From Pseudomonadota bacterium (GTDB lineage Bacteria > Pseudomonadota > Gammaproteobacteria > Steroidobacterales > Steroidobacteraceae): a stretch of DNA of 64,000 nucleotides. Made by a program: the position numbers and the translations under genes. The DNA lies in assembly GCA_021785405.1 (NCBI GenBank), contig JAJYFF010000001.1, forward strand, positions 62,001-126,000. Reading direction: 5' to 3'. The notes beneath the pieces are model-generated. The model had not been told where the DNA came from. It ran no database searches and worked only from the letters and a program-made list of their open reading frames with translations. This document shows, piece by piece, positions 19,452 to 28,684 of the stretch (position 1 is the first letter of the stretch; each line of letters opens with the position of its first letter).

Positions 19452-19898
19452 CGACATCGATGCGGGGCCTGAGCCCGTGGCGTACGAATTTGACGGGGGA
19501 GGGACGAGTTTCCGGCCGATCGGCGCGCGTGGTGTCGGCGAGCGCGCCGGAACGCCGAAGCCGAAGGACATGCTCAAGTACCTTCGCCGGGCCCCGAAGG
19601 TGTCGCCGGCAGATGAGGATCGGCCGTAACCGCACTCCCACGAACGCGTGGGCCGCATCCAGCGTGACGATGGTGTGCGCTGCGCGAATTGCCCATCACG
19701 CGGCGATCGGGGTTTCGAAGAACCCACGGAATACGCGATAGCGAGATGCTTGCGGGACTTCTGCGTGACTCAGCGCTGCCTCGTGATGCGCCGTGGTGAC
19801 AAATGCAACGATATCCCGGCGGCGGTGTCGGTCGCCGGAGCGAAGCGACGGCGATCCCGAGCGTGAGCGAGGGATTAGCGGCCGCCGCGGCCGCGAAC

Positions 19899-19918
19899 AA
19901 TCTCTCCGGGCGCGCCAC
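19899..19918 (+). repeat. att-like direct repeat copy 2
   Basis: aatctctccgggcgcgccac identical to tRNA-Arg 3' end. Confidence 0.85.
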
Positions 19919-20226
19919 TTCCAGTCGACCTGACGATCGCCGGTCACGATCCTCGGAATAGGCGATTCTCTTCCTGGGGGGGCCGATCACATCCAATTGA
20001 TGGCGGTTGACCCACCCTGCGAACTTCGTCAACAGCAAGTGAATGGGTTGAAGTCGCGGGGACATCGCTGCCGAGCAAATCGGGTCGACAGCTAATCGTG
20101 GCTAGACAGGCCGTCAGGCGGGGTGCCCTTCGTGTGCCGTGCCGTCTGTATAACTGGACATTACCCGCCTGGATGGTTTTCTGGCGAGTTCGTGTGCGCC
20201 GCGCTCGGCACCGCTTTGTTTGCCGC

Positions 20227-20898
20227 TCAGATGCGCGACAGACTTGCGGAAGCGCCAGGCTTGCCACCGAGGCCGCGCTGCGCAGCAAACACGGCGGCCT
20301 CGACGCGCGAAGAGAGCCCCAGCTTGCGCAGGATCGCCTTTACATGCAGCTTGACCGTGCCGTCGCAGATGCCCAGACAGCGGGCAATGATTTTGTTGCT
20401 TTCGCCTTCGGCCAGATGGCGCAAGATCTCAAGTTCCCGCGGGGTCAGTCCCTCGAAGAGCGCGTGGGACGTCTCACCGTTTGCCTCGCCACGCTGCACC
20501 ACCTCTGCGAGAACCGCAGTGAGCTCAGGAGTGACAACGGTCTTGCCCTGAAGCACTTCGTGCAGCGCCTGCACCAGCGCCTCAGGGTCCATGTCCTTCA
20601 GGAGGTAGCCCTGCGCGCCACAACGCAGTGAGCCAACCAGATCGCGTTCATCATCGCTGGTGGTGAGCATCACCACCGGCCGGCCGAGGCCGCCTTCGCG
20701 CAGGCGCTGAAGCACCTGCAGTCCGTTCATCCCGGGCATGCGCAGATCAAGCAGCACGACGTCGGGCTGGATCTGCGCGGCCAGGCGTACGCCATCCTCG
20801 CCGTTTCCCACGACGCTGACTGCGATGCCGCGCCGCTCCAAAAGACCCTTCAACCCTGCCCGAAACAGCGTGTGATCATCGATGATGAGGACGTGCAT
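20227..20898 (-). CDS. NarL/FixJ-family response regulator
   Basis: MHVLIIDDHTLFRAGLKGLLERRG, VVLLDLRMPGMNGLQVL, LTPRELEILRHLAEGESNKIIARCLGICDGTVKLHVKAILRKL. Confidence 0.94.
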   Translation of the reverse strand: MHVLIIDDHTLFRAGLKGLLERRGIAVSVVGNGEDGVRLAAQIQPDVVLLDLRMPGMNGLQVLQRLREGGLGRPVVMLTTSDDERDLVGSLRCGAQGYLLKDMDPEALVQALHEVLQGKTVVTPELTAVLAEVVQRGEANGETSHALFEGLTPRELEILRHLAEGESNKIIARCLGICDGTVKLHVKAILRKLGLSSRVEAAVFAAQRGLGGKPGASASLSRI

Positions 20899-20905
20899 GG
20901 TCCGT

Positions 20906-22537
20906 CTACCCAGCCGCCTGAACAGGCACTCGGACCTCGCCGGGCAAGGGGAATGAGAGTATCACGCGTGTTCCTTCCCCCACCTCGCTCTCCACCCGCA
21001 GCGCTCCGCCGAGACGGCGGGCCCGGTCCTGCATGATCGACAGGCCGAGATGCTCCCCAGGACGCTCCTCGATCTCGCTCTGCCTGAAGCCGACGCCATC
21101 ATCTTCGATCAGCACCCAAGCGGCATTTTCGGCCTCCTCGCCGCGCAGGATGACGCGCACGTGGCGGGCCTTGCCGTGCCGGCGCACATTCGCCAAAGCT
21201 TCCTGCACGATCCGCAGGACCTGCATCTCGAGATGTGCCGGCAGCCGGGTATCGTGCCATTCCTGCTGAAGGAAGATATCGACGCCGCTGTCGTGGGCGA
21301 AGCCTTCCACGACCTTCTCGATCGCCGTGACGAGGCCGCTGCGTTCCATCGGCGACCTGAACTGCACCAGCAGCTCACGCAGTTCCCGATTCGCCTCATC
21401 CAAGCTGTTGGTAATGCGGCTGAGATTGCTCCGCACCGCCGGCTGATCGCCTGCCAGCAGGGTGTCGTCCAACGTGCGCACCTGGAAGCGCAGACTGCTC
21501 AGCGTCTGAGCGAGCGAATCGTGCAACTCGTGCGCGAGCATGGTGCGCTCCTCGACCACGCTCAGCCGTTTGGCCTCCTCGTCCAGGCGCGCCTTCTCGA
21601 TGGCCATTCCAAGGTGGCGGCCGATGTTCCTGAGCAGATCGTTGAGATCTTCCCGCGGAAATGGCAGCGGCCGTTCCAGAAACAGGTTGTAAATGCCGAG
21701 CACCCGGCCGCGGTAGGTCAACGGCACGGCCACCATTTCCATGCGCTCGTCGCAGGGCACGATCGGCCGACCGAGTAAGCAGCGGCAAGCCTCCGCACCG
21801 TGGGATTGCACCGCCCGCCCAGAAACCGTTCTGCCGCACAGGCACTGCCCCACCGGTACCAGTCGCTCGCGGCCCACGACCTCATCATCAAGTCCTTCGC
21901 TGGCGACCAGCCGCAGCTGCCCGTCCTGGGTCAGCAGCCGCACGAGACCACCGCGGGCCTCGACCACCTCGCTGATGATTTCGAGGAATTTCCTCAGCAG
22001 CTGGTCCAGATCACGCGAGGTGTTGATAGTTGCCGCCACGTCGCAGAGGATCTCCAGCGAGCGCGTTTTCTGGGCGATGCGATGCGTCGCCTTCTGCACC
22101 CGCGCTTCCATCTCCGCCGACAGGCCGCAGACCATCTCGCCGAGACCGTTCAGATCTTGCGTCAGACCGCGAAACACGCGGGATTGCGGCTCCGACATGG
22201 GTTCTGAGAAGTTGCCGGCGCGGACACGGGCCGCCCAATTGCGCAAATGCGCCAGCGGCTGCAGAAGCTCACGCCGGATGCGGCGCTGCTGAAGAATGGT
22301 CAGCGCCGCCACCACGGCGGTCAACGCCAAGGCCAGTACGACAAGCTGCGTGCGCCAGGTCGGTTCAACACTGAACAGCAGCACCAGTGCTCCGAGAAGT
22401 GCCAGCGCGCCCAGTTGCAGCTGCAACGGCAAGCCGAGCCTGCTGCCGTCCCAATCGCGACATGTGGCGGGCCCGATCGCAGAGGGCACCGCTTCGATCT
22501 GCGCGGCTGAACGCTGCATGCGCCCGATCGCACTCAT
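20906..22537 (-). CDS. NarX-like histidine kinase (HAMP-GAF-HisKA_3)
   Basis: GAF with VGQCLCGRTVSGRAVQSHGAEACRCLLGRPIVPC; H-box ERTMLAHELHDSLAQTLSSLRFQ; N-box/G-box LANVRRHGKARHV, LIEDDGVGF. Confidence 0.92.
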   Translation of the reverse strand: MSAIGRMQRSAAQIEAVPSAIGPATCRDWDGSRLGLPLQLQLGALALLGALVLLFSVEPTWRTQLVVLALALTAVVAALTILQQRRIRRELLQPLAHLRNWAARVRAGNFSEPMSEPQSRVFRGLTQDLNGLGEMVCGLSAEMEARVQKATHRIAQKTRSLEILCDVAATINTSRDLDQLLRKFLEIISEVVEARGGLVRLLTQDGQLRLVASEGLDDEVVGRERLVPVGQCLCGRTVSGRAVQSHGAEACRCLLGRPIVPCDERMEMVAVPLTYRGRVLGIYNLFLERPLPFPREDLNDLLRNIGRHLGMAIEKARLDEEAKRLSVVEERTMLAHELHDSLAQTLSSLRFQVRTLDDTLLAGDQPAVRSNLSRITNSLDEANRELRELLVQFRSPMERSGLVTAIEKVVEGFAHDSGVDIFLQQEWHDTRLPAHLEMQVLRIVQEALANVRRHGKARHVRVILRGEEAENAAWVLIEDDGVGFRQSEIEERPGEHLGLSIMQDRARRLGGALRVESEVGEGTRVILSFPLPGEVRVPVQAAG

Positions 22538-22673
22538 GCTCTAATGGCCCCCTTCGGCGCCCGCACGCGCCGCCCACCCGGGCAGACACACCGGCCGCGT
22601 GGCGCGGTACCGAGTATAAGCCTATTAGAAAAAGCTAAACTATTTCAGCGCGCGTCGCAAGTGCGTAGCAGTC

Positions 22674-24074
22674 CTACGCCATCATCTGTTGGCCGCCGCG
22701 CCTCGGTGCACCCTTTACCCTGCGGCGCACGAAGCTCACGAAACGCCGCGGCCAGGGATTGGCTTCGCAGGCGTGCAGATGGGCATAACTCGCGAGCAGG
22801 TTGCGGTAGACGATGCCGTCGCGCCGGCCATCGATCCCGGTTCCGCGCAGCACTTCATAAGCGTAATCCAAGTCCCCACTGACATTTGTCAATGTCGAAT
22901 AATGAAACTCATGCGCATCAAATTGCGCCCGAGCATCCGGCCAGGGCCCCTGGCCCGTCTCACGCAGCCGGACATAGCCGTGGCCCGCCGGACGCTGGCC
23001 CATCACGACGTCGGCGGGGATCGCGCCGACCATCTCGACACGCCGGCTCTGCCAGCTGATGCTGCGAGCGAGATACATCAGACCGCCGCATTCGGCATAG
23101 ACGGGCAGCCCGGCCTCGATCGCAGCGCGCAGCTCCCGACGCAGGCTCAGGTTGGCCCCCAGTGCATCCAGGTGGGTCTCCGGAAAGCCGCCACCGATGA
23201 ACAGGCCCTCGACCGGCGGGAGGTGCGGATCGCGCAGCGTGTCGAACTCCACCAACTCGGCCCCCGCTTCCCGGAACGCCTCCAGGTCCGACGCGTAGTA
23301 GAAGCCGAAGGCGGCATCGCGCGCGATGCCGATACGCACATCGAGGTGACGGCGGGGAGCGCGCGCAGGTCGGGACACCGGCGGCAGCGCCTCTGCCGTC
23401 GCGGCGATATCCGTCAGTGCACCCAGGTCAACCGATGCGCCCACGGCCGCCGCAATGCGCGCGATGGTCTGTTCCGCGGCGCCAGACTCGCTGGTCGGGA
23501 TCAGGCCCAGGTGGCGCTCGGTGATGGCGAGCGACGGGTCGAACCCGATCGCCCCGATCACGCGAACGGGCGTGTAATGCTCGATCGCCGCGCGGAGCTT
23601 TCCTTCGTGGCGGGCTCCCGCCACGTTGTTCAAAATCACGGCGGCGATGCGCACGTCGGGGGCGAAGGCCTGATAGCCGAGAATCAACGGCGCGATTCCG
23701 CGCGCCATGCCCTGTGTGTCGATCACCAGCACCACCGGTGCGCCGAGCACCCGCGCCAGCGCGGCGTTGCTGTCGCTGCCATTCAAATCCACTCCGTCGT
23801 GCAGGCCCTTGTTGCCTTCCACGAGGGCGATATCGGCTGCCTGCGCGTGGCGGCCAAAGCGCCCCGCGATCTCCCGCGGGGTCATGGTGCGGAAATCGAG
23901 GTTGTGGCACGGTCGGCCGGCCGCTGCGGTGAGCCACATCGGATCGATGTAATCGGGACCCTTCTTGAACGGTTGCACGCTCATGCCGCGCCCAGACAAC
24001 GCGCGGCACAGGCCCAGGCTGACCGTCGTCTTACCCGAGGACTTGCTGACTGCCGAGATCATCACATGCGGCAT
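22674..24074 (-). CDS. dsrN: DsrN, cobyrinic acid a,c-diamide synthase-like (siroheme amidase)
   Basis: MISAVSKSSGKTTVSLGLCRALSGRGMSVQPFKKGPDYIDPMWLTAAAGRPCHNLD; last gene of dsr operon. Confidence 0.93.
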   Translation of the reverse strand: MPHVMISAVSKSSGKTTVSLGLCRALSGRGMSVQPFKKGPDYIDPMWLTAAAGRPCHNLDFRTMTPREIAGRFGRHAQAADIALVEGNKGLHDGVDLNGSDSNAALARVLGAPVVLVIDTQGMARGIAPLILGYQAFAPDVRIAAVILNNVAGARHEGKLRAAIEHYTPVRVIGAIGFDPSLAITERHLGLIPTSESGAAEQTIARIAAAVGASVDLGALTDIAATAEALPPVSRPARAPRRHLDVRIGIARDAAFGFYYASDLEAFREAGAELVEFDTLRDPHLPPVEGLFIGGGFPETHLDALGANLSLRRELRAAIEAGLPVYAECGGLMYLARSISWQSRRVEMVGAIPADVVMGQRPAGHGYVRLRETGQGPWPDARAQFDAHEFHYSTLTNVSGDLDYAYEVLRGTGIDGRRDGIVYRNLLASYAHLHACEANPWPRRFVSFVRRRVKGAPRRGGQQMMA

Positions 24075-24090
24075 GATCCGGGTGTCCTCC

Positions 24091-25329
24091 TCAGGTCGCT
24101 TCCGGCACCCTCGCGGTTCCCGCGACTGCGCTGTGCGATTCGACAGGTTCGTCGACGAGGCTCTCGGGCAGGAACGGCAGCAGTTTCAGCGCAAGCAGGA
24201 TGAGGAGCACAGCGAGCGCACAGCCGCCGAGGCCGAGGGCGCACTCCGGAAGGCTCGGGGCGTAGAAGTTCACCACGCCGTCGTAGAAGGAACTGGAGAC
24301 GTGCATCCCGGGAAAAATCGACAGGGGCCAGGCCTGGCCACCGATAATGATGTCGTACATGAGGGCAAGCCCGCCCACAACGACAGACGCTGATCCCCAG
24401 CCGACCGCGGCGCGCGACCGGCGCGTCTGAGGGAGCCAGAACAGCAGCATCGGCAGCACGCCGCCGAGGAACACCGCTCCGCACCAGAAGAGGAGGGTGT
24501 AGATGCCGCCGTTCAGCAGGAGAAAGGCCTCGGCACCGCGAAATTCGGCCTCGTAGAGCTTGGTGATGTGAAACGCGAGCAGGAAGTACAGCACGCCCGC
24601 GGCGAACACGCCGAGGAGATTCTTAAGCCGCATCAGAGTGGCATTGCCCAGAGGCCGGCCCGTGCCCTTGCACGTCACCATGAGCACGAGGAGGAAAATC
24701 GCCAGGCCCAAGGCGAACGACATCACGATGAACATCGGCGCCATGATCGCCTCGTCATAAGGTTGGCGTGCCACCAGGAAGCCGAAAATCGAGCCGGTGC
24801 CCGTGGTGAGGATCAGTCGCCACAGGAAGGCAGCCGTGCCGACCATGCGGGAATAGCCGTTCAGGCGCCGCTCCATCATCACCCACAGATAGAACCCGGT
24901 CACCGCCGTAAAACCGGTGTAGAGAAAGATGTTCCAGGCGAAGATCGATTGGAAGTTGTAGTGCGTCATGGCCACGACGAGGCGGTCCGGCCGGCCCAGA
25001 TCCAGCACCAGGATCGCGAGTCCGCCGATCAGCAGTGCGACGGCCAGCAGCCCGGACAGTCGCGCCAGGGGCTTGTACGCCACCTTGCCGAAGACCGAGG
25101 CGATGGAGGCGACGTTGAGCGCCCCCGAGGCCGCCACGATCAGAAACACCGCGAAGACATGCGGCAAGCCCCAGACCACCTGATTGGTCATGCCGGTAAT
25201 GATGTGGCCGAAGTGCTCCATGAACCATGCCGCCGTCAACCCTGCCGCCACGAATGCGGCGAGCAACGCCACCAGCGCCCAGAACCCGACGCTGTCTCCT
25301 TCGATCTCGCGGTAATGGATGACGCTCAT
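24091..25329 (-). CDS. dsrP: DsrP, NrfD/PsrC-like integral membrane subunit
   Basis: 412 aa multi-spanning; downstream of dsrO in dsr operon. Confidence 0.93.
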   Translation of the reverse strand: MSVIHYREIEGDSVGFWALVALLAAFVAAGLTAAWFMEHFGHIITGMTNQVVWGLPHVFAVFLIVAASGALNVASIASVFGKVAYKPLARLSGLLAVALLIGGLAILVLDLGRPDRLVVAMTHYNFQSIFAWNIFLYTGFTAVTGFYLWVMMERRLNGYSRMVGTAAFLWRLILTTGTGSIFGFLVARQPYDEAIMAPMFIVMSFALGLAIFLLVLMVTCKGTGRPLGNATLMRLKNLLGVFAAGVLYFLLAFHITKLYEAEFRGAEAFLLLNGGIYTLLFWCGAVFLGGVLPMLLFWLPQTRRSRAAVGWGSASVVVGGLALMYDIIIGGQAWPLSIFPGMHVSSSFYDGVVNFYAPSLPECALGLGGCALAVLLILLALKLLPFLPESLVDEPVESHSAVAGTARVPEAT

Positions 25330-25332
25330 CCT

Positions 25333-26145
25333 CTAGAGCCCCTCGTAACGCACACCGGTGTCGAGCATCAGGTCGGCGCGCAACTGCACCGCGGGATGAT
25401 GCGCCAGCGCGCGGCGGATCGCGCTCGCAGGGTCGTTCAGATCGCCGAAGGTCATCGCACCGTTGCCTTTGCGCGCACACGCCTCGACGCAGGCCGGCGC
25501 CGTCCCGGCATCGACCCGCGGCACGCACAGCGTGCACCCTTCCACCGTGCCTTTTCCGCGCGGAGCCCACGGTTTCTGGCCGGAAAGATCCTCGCTGACG
25601 AAGGAGCGCGCCTTGTACGGGCAGGCCATCATGCAAAAGCGACAGCCGATACAGATGTGTCGATCGACGAGCACGATGCCGTCGGCGCGCTTGAAGGAGG
25701 CCCCGGTGGGACAGACCTCCACGCAGGGCGCATTCGCGCAATGCTGGCACATCACCGGTACCGAGCGCGAAAACCCCGTACGCGGATCGGACACCTGCAC
25801 CTTGCGAATCCATTGCGGATCGGTGGGCCGACCCTCGTTCTGCCAACCGTTAACCGATGAGCACGCCGTGACGCAGGCGGTGCAGGACGGCTTGCACTTG
25901 GTGGTGTCTATCAGAAGTCCCCAGCGCCTCATGGCGCTCGCGGCGTCGCTCTTCGGCGCGTCGCGTTGCGCATAGGCGATGAGGCTTATCCCCGGGGCGA
26001 GCGCAAGAGTGACCGCCCCGGCGATGCCGAGAAAGCGACGCCGGTCCTGGTCGCAAGCGACCTCCGGCAGGGCAGTGTTGCGCATCCCGAAACGCAGGGC
26101 TGCCTGCGCCTCGCGCCGACCGGAGCGCGGCTTCACCGGGTTCAC
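25333..26145 (-). CDS. dsrO: DsrO, periplasmic ferredoxin-like Fe-S protein
   Basis: DQDRRRFLGIAG twin-Arg-like signal; CKPSCTACVTACSS, CQHCANAPCVEVCPTGA, CIGCRFCMMACPYKAR; GTG start overlapping dsrJ. Confidence 0.93.
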   Translation of the reverse strand: MNPVKPRSGRREAQAALRFGMRNTALPEVACDQDRRRFLGIAGAVTLALAPGISLIAYAQRDAPKSDAASAMRRWGLLIDTTKCKPSCTACVTACSSVNGWQNEGRPTDPQWIRKVQVSDPRTGFSRSVPVMCQHCANAPCVEVCPTGASFKRADGIVLVDRHICIGCRFCMMACPYKARSFVSEDLSGQKPWAPRGKGTVEGCTLCVPRVDAGTAPACVEACARKGNGAMTFGDLNDPASAIRRALAHHPAVQLRADLMLDTGVRYEGL

Positions 26146-26717
26146 GGCCGCCCCCTGAAGCGCCCCCGGCGATTGACTGCCGGTTGCGCCGCCGGGTCCT
26201 TCGCGCCATCGGCGCCCACCCTTGCGGCGGGCGTCGATGCGGCACTGGCGGCCACGATCGCGACCGCCCGTGCCCACGCCGCAGTGTCACCGCGCTGGCC
26301 CGTGGGCACCGCAGGCGGCGCTCGCCTGACTCCATCGGCGATCTCGTACGCGACATCCGGCCGGTTGGTATGACAGGAAAAGCAGTCGATACGCATCCCG
26401 ACGTACTGATGGCATGCATTGCAGAAGAACTTGCCGCTGTTCACCGAGGGATACTTCCCATCCGCCAGCCGCGACACATGGCAGGCGATGCACCCGGGGA
26501 GCGACTCGCGCTTGTGGCGAATTCCCTCGTGCACCGCCTCGTCACGCAGCTGCATCAGGAGCTTCATGTGGTTCTTGCGCATCCACTCCGTCGGGAGGAC
26601 GCAATGAGCACCCTTCGCCGCCGGGATCCTCGGCAGCGGCACCCGGCCCGCGACGGCCGGCACCGCCGCGACCATCGCGAGCAGCACGGTCGAGATGATC
26701 AGCCGGATTGCCGCCAT
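26142..26717 (-). CDS. dsrJ: DsrJ, triheme cytochrome c
   Basis: Signal peptide plus three CxxCH: CIACH, CNACH, CFSCH. Confidence 0.94.
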   Translation of the reverse strand: MAAIRLIISTVLLAMVAAVPAVAGRVPLPRIPAAKGAHCVLPTEWMRKNHMKLLMQLRDEAVHEGIRHKRESLPGCIACHVSRLADGKYPSVNSGKFFCNACHQYVGMRIDCFSCHTNRPDVAYEIADGVRRAPPAVPTGQRGDTAAWARAVAIVAASAASTPAARVGADGAKDPAAQPAVNRRGRFRGRP

Positions 26718-26722
26718 TGCCG

Positions 26723-28651
26723 CTACTCGCCCAAGCCCATCTGGATATAGCCGCTCGGACAAACGTCGTGGCAGACATGGCAGCCGATGCATCGGCTGTA
26801 GTCGGTGAAGACGTAGCGACCGATGGTGTGCTGTGCCTTCGGCACCTTCTTGACCGCGGTCTGCGGGCAGTAGACCACGCAGTTATCGCATTCCACGCAC
26901 AGGCCGCAGCTCATGCAGCGCTTGGCCTCGGCAACCGCCTGCGCTTCGAGAAGCGTCTTGATGCGCTCGCTCCCTTCGCCGAACACGGCGGCGAGACGCC
27001 GCTCCTCGCGTTCAATGCGCGGCTCCAGCGTGAAATGACCCAGGAACAGATCCGAGGACTTCACGATCTCGCGTTCGGCGCGATTCTCGAAGTTGTGCAC
27101 TGCGAAGGCGGCGTCGCTCGTGCCGCGCACCGGCCCGTGCGGATAGTCGGACAGCGCGATCCCGGCGTGATGCAGCGCCTGGAGCAGATCGAACTGATGC
27201 TTGTCGACTTTGGGGCGTTTGGCGGGCTCGGCGCCGGAAAGAAAGGCATCGATTCCCTCGGCGGCGATCCAGCCATGGCCGATGGCCGTGGTGAGCAGGT
27301 GCGGCGTGACGATATCGCCGCCGACGAAGTGGCCCCGATGTCCCGGCACCTCGAATACCCCGTCGGCGCTGATGGCGTCGCGCCCGTTGTTCAGCGCCTC
27401 GAGACCGACCAGGTCGCCCTTCTGACCGACTGCAAAGATCACCAGGTCGGCCTCCAGCTCGAACTCACCTCCGCCCTCGATGCGCACCGGGACATTCCTC
27501 TCGATGCGGCACGCCGCGTAGCGCACGGCGCGGGCATTGCCTTTTCCATCCAGGAGGATCTGCACGGGCATCACGCCGCCGTGAATCTCGACGTTCAGCG
27601 AGCGCGCATCCGCCACTTCGCGCGGAGAGGCCTGCAGTTTGTCCAATGGGAAGATCGTCGTCAGCGTCACCTGCGCACCGCCAGAAGCCGCCTGCGCCGT
27701 CACCGTATCGGCGGTATAGGTCGGTGGCTTGCTGGCCGCGCCCCCATCCTGTCCGGATAGCTTGCGCGCAACCGTGGTGACGTCGATCGAGGTGTCGCCG
27801 CCGCCTATGACGATGATGCGTCGCGGCACCGCGCTCAGCCGCCCGTCGTTGAAGGCATGGAGGAATTCGATGCCGTCCAGGCAGTTGGGCGCATCTGCGC
27901 CCGCAATGGGCAGCTTGCGACCCATTTGCGTGCCGATTCCCCAGAACACCGCGTCGTAATCCCGCGCCAGTTCCTCGAGACTGACGTCCCTGCCTACTCG
28001 GCAATTCACGCGCACCGCTACACCCGTATCGAGAATACGCTGGACCTCGCCGTCGAGGACCTCCGCCGGCACGCGATAGCGCGGCACGCCATAGCGCAGC
28101 ATGCCGCCGAGGTTGGCTTTCTGTTCAATGATGGTCGGCTTGTGGCCGCGGCGGCGAAGCTGGTAGGCGCACGAAAGCCCCGCCGGACCGCCGCCGATCA
28201 CCGCGACCTTCCGACCCGTCTCGTTGGCGGGCGGATCGAACCGATAGCCTTCCTTCAGTGCGGTATCACCGATGAACTGCTCGACGGCATTGATGCCGAC
28301 ATGATCGTCGAGATCGTTGCGGTTGCAGCCGCTCTCGCACGGTGCCGGACAGACCCGTCCCATGACGGCGGGGAATGGATTGGCGTCGGTCAGGCGGCGG
28401 AAGGCGTATTCCGGCCAGGACTGACCCTGCGTCGGCTTGTCGAGACCCCGCACGACGTCGAGCCAGCCGCGGATGTCCTCGCCCGAGGGGCAGCTCCCCT
28501 GGCACGGCGGCGTGCGTTGCACGTAGGTCGGGCACTTGTGGGAATGGCCAGCCTGGAAAATCGCTTCGCGCCACGACCGCAGCGCCGACTCACCATTGCG
28601 GTACCGACGGAACGTCGGCCCCGCACCCTTGTCGTGCGCCGATATCGACAT
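26723..28651 (-). CDS. dsrL: DsrL, NAD(P)H:acceptor oxidoreductase (GltD-like) with C-terminal ferredoxin
   Basis: CPAPCESGCNRNDLDDHVGINAVEQFIGD; VAVIGGGPAGLSCAYQLRRRGHKPTIIEQ; C-terminal CMSCGLCVECDNCVVYCP. Confidence 0.95.
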   Translation of the reverse strand: MSISAHDKGAGPTFRRYRNGESALRSWREAIFQAGHSHKCPTYVQRTPPCQGSCPSGEDIRGWLDVVRGLDKPTQGQSWPEYAFRRLTDANPFPAVMGRVCPAPCESGCNRNDLDDHVGINAVEQFIGDTALKEGYRFDPPANETGRKVAVIGGGPAGLSCAYQLRRRGHKPTIIEQKANLGGMLRYGVPRYRVPAEVLDGEVQRILDTGVAVRVNCRVGRDVSLEELARDYDAVFWGIGTQMGRKLPIAGADAPNCLDGIEFLHAFNDGRLSAVPRRIIVIGGGDTSIDVTTVARKLSGQDGGAASKPPTYTADTVTAQAASGGAQVTLTTIFPLDKLQASPREVADARSLNVEIHGGVMPVQILLDGKGNARAVRYAACRIERNVPVRIEGGGEFELEADLVIFAVGQKGDLVGLEALNNGRDAISADGVFEVPGHRGHFVGGDIVTPHLLTTAIGHGWIAAEGIDAFLSGAEPAKRPKVDKHQFDLLQALHHAGIALSDYPHGPVRGTSDAAFAVHNFENRAEREIVKSSDLFLGHFTLEPRIEREERRLAAVFGEGSERIKTLLEAQAVAEAKRCMSCGLCVECDNCVVYCPQTAVKKVPKAQHTIGRYVFTDYSRCIGCHVCHDVCPSGYIQMGLGE

Positions 28652-28684
28652 GCTACATCCCCCCGCCGCGCCGGCTTTCCGTTC

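Larger units (their letters stand above)
17282..19918. mobile_element. Small degenerate integrated element at tRNA-Arg 3' end
   Basis: 20-bp direct repeat aatctctccgggcgcgccac at 17282-17301 (tRNA 3' end) and 19899-19918; encloses an integrase remnant, an orphan ORF and a higBA module; AT-rich compared with the flanks. Confidence 0.8.

Noticed and set aside
19574-20065. ORFs between the second att repeat and the NarL-like gene
   Set aside because: No recognisable domains, overlapping in several frames; probably non-coding or degraded DNA.
22689-24203. 504-aa plus-strand ORF opposite dsrN
   Set aside because: Antisense of a clear CobB/CbiA-family gene; His/Arg-rich composition without motifs.
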